Assembly (NCBI RefSeq): GCF_001552655.1
Contig: NZ_BCRP01000004.1
Coordinates: 124,001 to 188,000, forward strand
Length of the DNA stretch: 64,000 nt
Direction of reading: 5' to 3'
Origin: Alicyclobacillus kakegawensis NBRC 103104
GTDB lineage: Bacteria; Bacillota; Bacilli; Alicyclobacillales; Alicyclobacillaceae
Shown: one piece after another, positions 63,714 to 64,000 of the stretch
Layout of the letters: each line of letters opens with the position of its first letter
How positions within the stretch are numbered: position 1 is the stretch's first letter
The notes under the pieces: generated by a model
Databases searched by the model: none
Told to the model about the DNA's origin: nothing
What the model saw: only the letters and a program-made list of their open reading frames with translations
Made by a program: the position numbers and the translations under genes

Positions 63714-63906
63714 CGGATTTCTCCCCCTCCCAGGGGCGGATTGTGTCCGCTTTCCTGGCGTTTTGTACTAGCAGGATGGACAAGGAATCAAAGTCTTAAA
63801 CCTCTCTGCAAAAGGGCGCCTAAAATTCGTAGAGTTTGGCGGGAGTGGTAGGGTACACTGGAGAGAGGCGGGCGCTTGGCCCCGCATACGGAAATGGAGG
63901 CCGACT

Positions 63907-64000
63907 ATGGAACAGAAGACGATTTCGTTGCCACGTCTGGGAGGACTGACCCCCACCTTGGAATCGACCATGCTCAAGATCACCGAAGAGGTGGGCGAAC
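63907..64000 (+). CDS. MazG-like protein, start only
   Basis: ATG 63907 follows GGAGG and reads MEQKTISLPRLGGLTPTLES and then MLKITEEVGE before the window ends. The ITEEVGE segment resembles the first metal-binding helix (EExxE) of MazG-like NTP pyrophosphohydrolases. Only 31 codons are present, so the call is tentative. Confidence 0.6.
   Translation, partial: MEQKTISLPRLGGLTPTLESTMLKITEEVGE

Overview
This 64 kb window looks like a chromosomal segment of a spore-forming Bacillota (Bacilli), most likely an Alicyclobacillaceae-like lineage with moderately high GC. The evidence is gene content and order: sufCDSUB, fadN-fadA-fadE, fadR-etfB-etfA, the sporulation pair ytrH-ytrI, yfhH and a YqkK-type protein, SNF2/SWIM neighbours like ywqA-ywqB, strong AGGAGG ribosome sites, frequent GTG and TTG starts, and sigma-A type promoters. 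The genus is inference. I see no rRNA, tRNA, insertion sequence, prophage or CRISPR array, so this is housekeeping and accessory chromosome rather than an island.

Layout. 1-5.4 kb: RNase Z (cut by the left edge), a 2-hydroxyacid dehydrogenase, isoaspartyl dipeptidase, an HD nucleotidase, SodA and FabI. 5.5-12.7 kb: PyrD, an amino-acid permease, an ECF sigma/anti-sigma pair, alanine dehydrogenase, a free-standing CuA-site lipoprotein and a DUF59 Fe-S maturation protein. 12.7-18.9 kb: a complete suf operon ending in a Rieske protein and a cysteine-bearing Rrf2 regulator, with an 8-bp-arm dyad on its promoter. 19-22.5 kb: peroxiredoxin, then fadR-etfB-etfA behind a perfect FadR operator. 22.6-33.6 kb: small hypothetical genes, HutH, an aspartase/fumarase-family lyase, an inositol-phosphatase-family protein, PncB, IspH, ProS and proline dehydrogenase. 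33.7-39.3 kb: DUF2249, a Crp/Fnr regulator with two matching GTGA-N6-TCAC sites, an NnrS-like membrane protein, a GltS-like oxidoreductase and an M24 peptidase. 39.3-47.5 kb: yfhH, ytrI, ytrH, an SNF2 helicase with a SWIM protein, a thiolase and an MFS exporter.

47.6-52.4 kb is the most interesting part: two LexA/DinR-type SOS boxes flank the promoter of a three-gene operon encoding a degenerate Y-family (ImuB-like) protein, a stand-alone DUF6504 protein and a DnaE2-type polymerase. It reads as an SOS mutasome without a neighbouring ImuA. 52.6-64 kb holds a phospholipase D-like protein with a PAP2 phosphatase, a cupredoxin-like protein, OsmC, a HIT hydrolase, D-amino acid aminotransferase, the fadNAE beta-oxidation operon behind a palindrome unlike the FadR site, a LysM-3D cell-wall protein and the start of a MazG-like gene.

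Functional threads: fatty-acid degradation occurs in two separately controlled units (FadR for etf, an unidentified regulator for fadNAE); Fe-S assembly appears to be controlled from inside its own operon; redox and nitrosative-stress functions cluster around the Crp/Fnr gene; and DNA damage is linked to mutagenic synthesis. All functional statements come from sequence motifs and recalled family knowledge; no database search was run.
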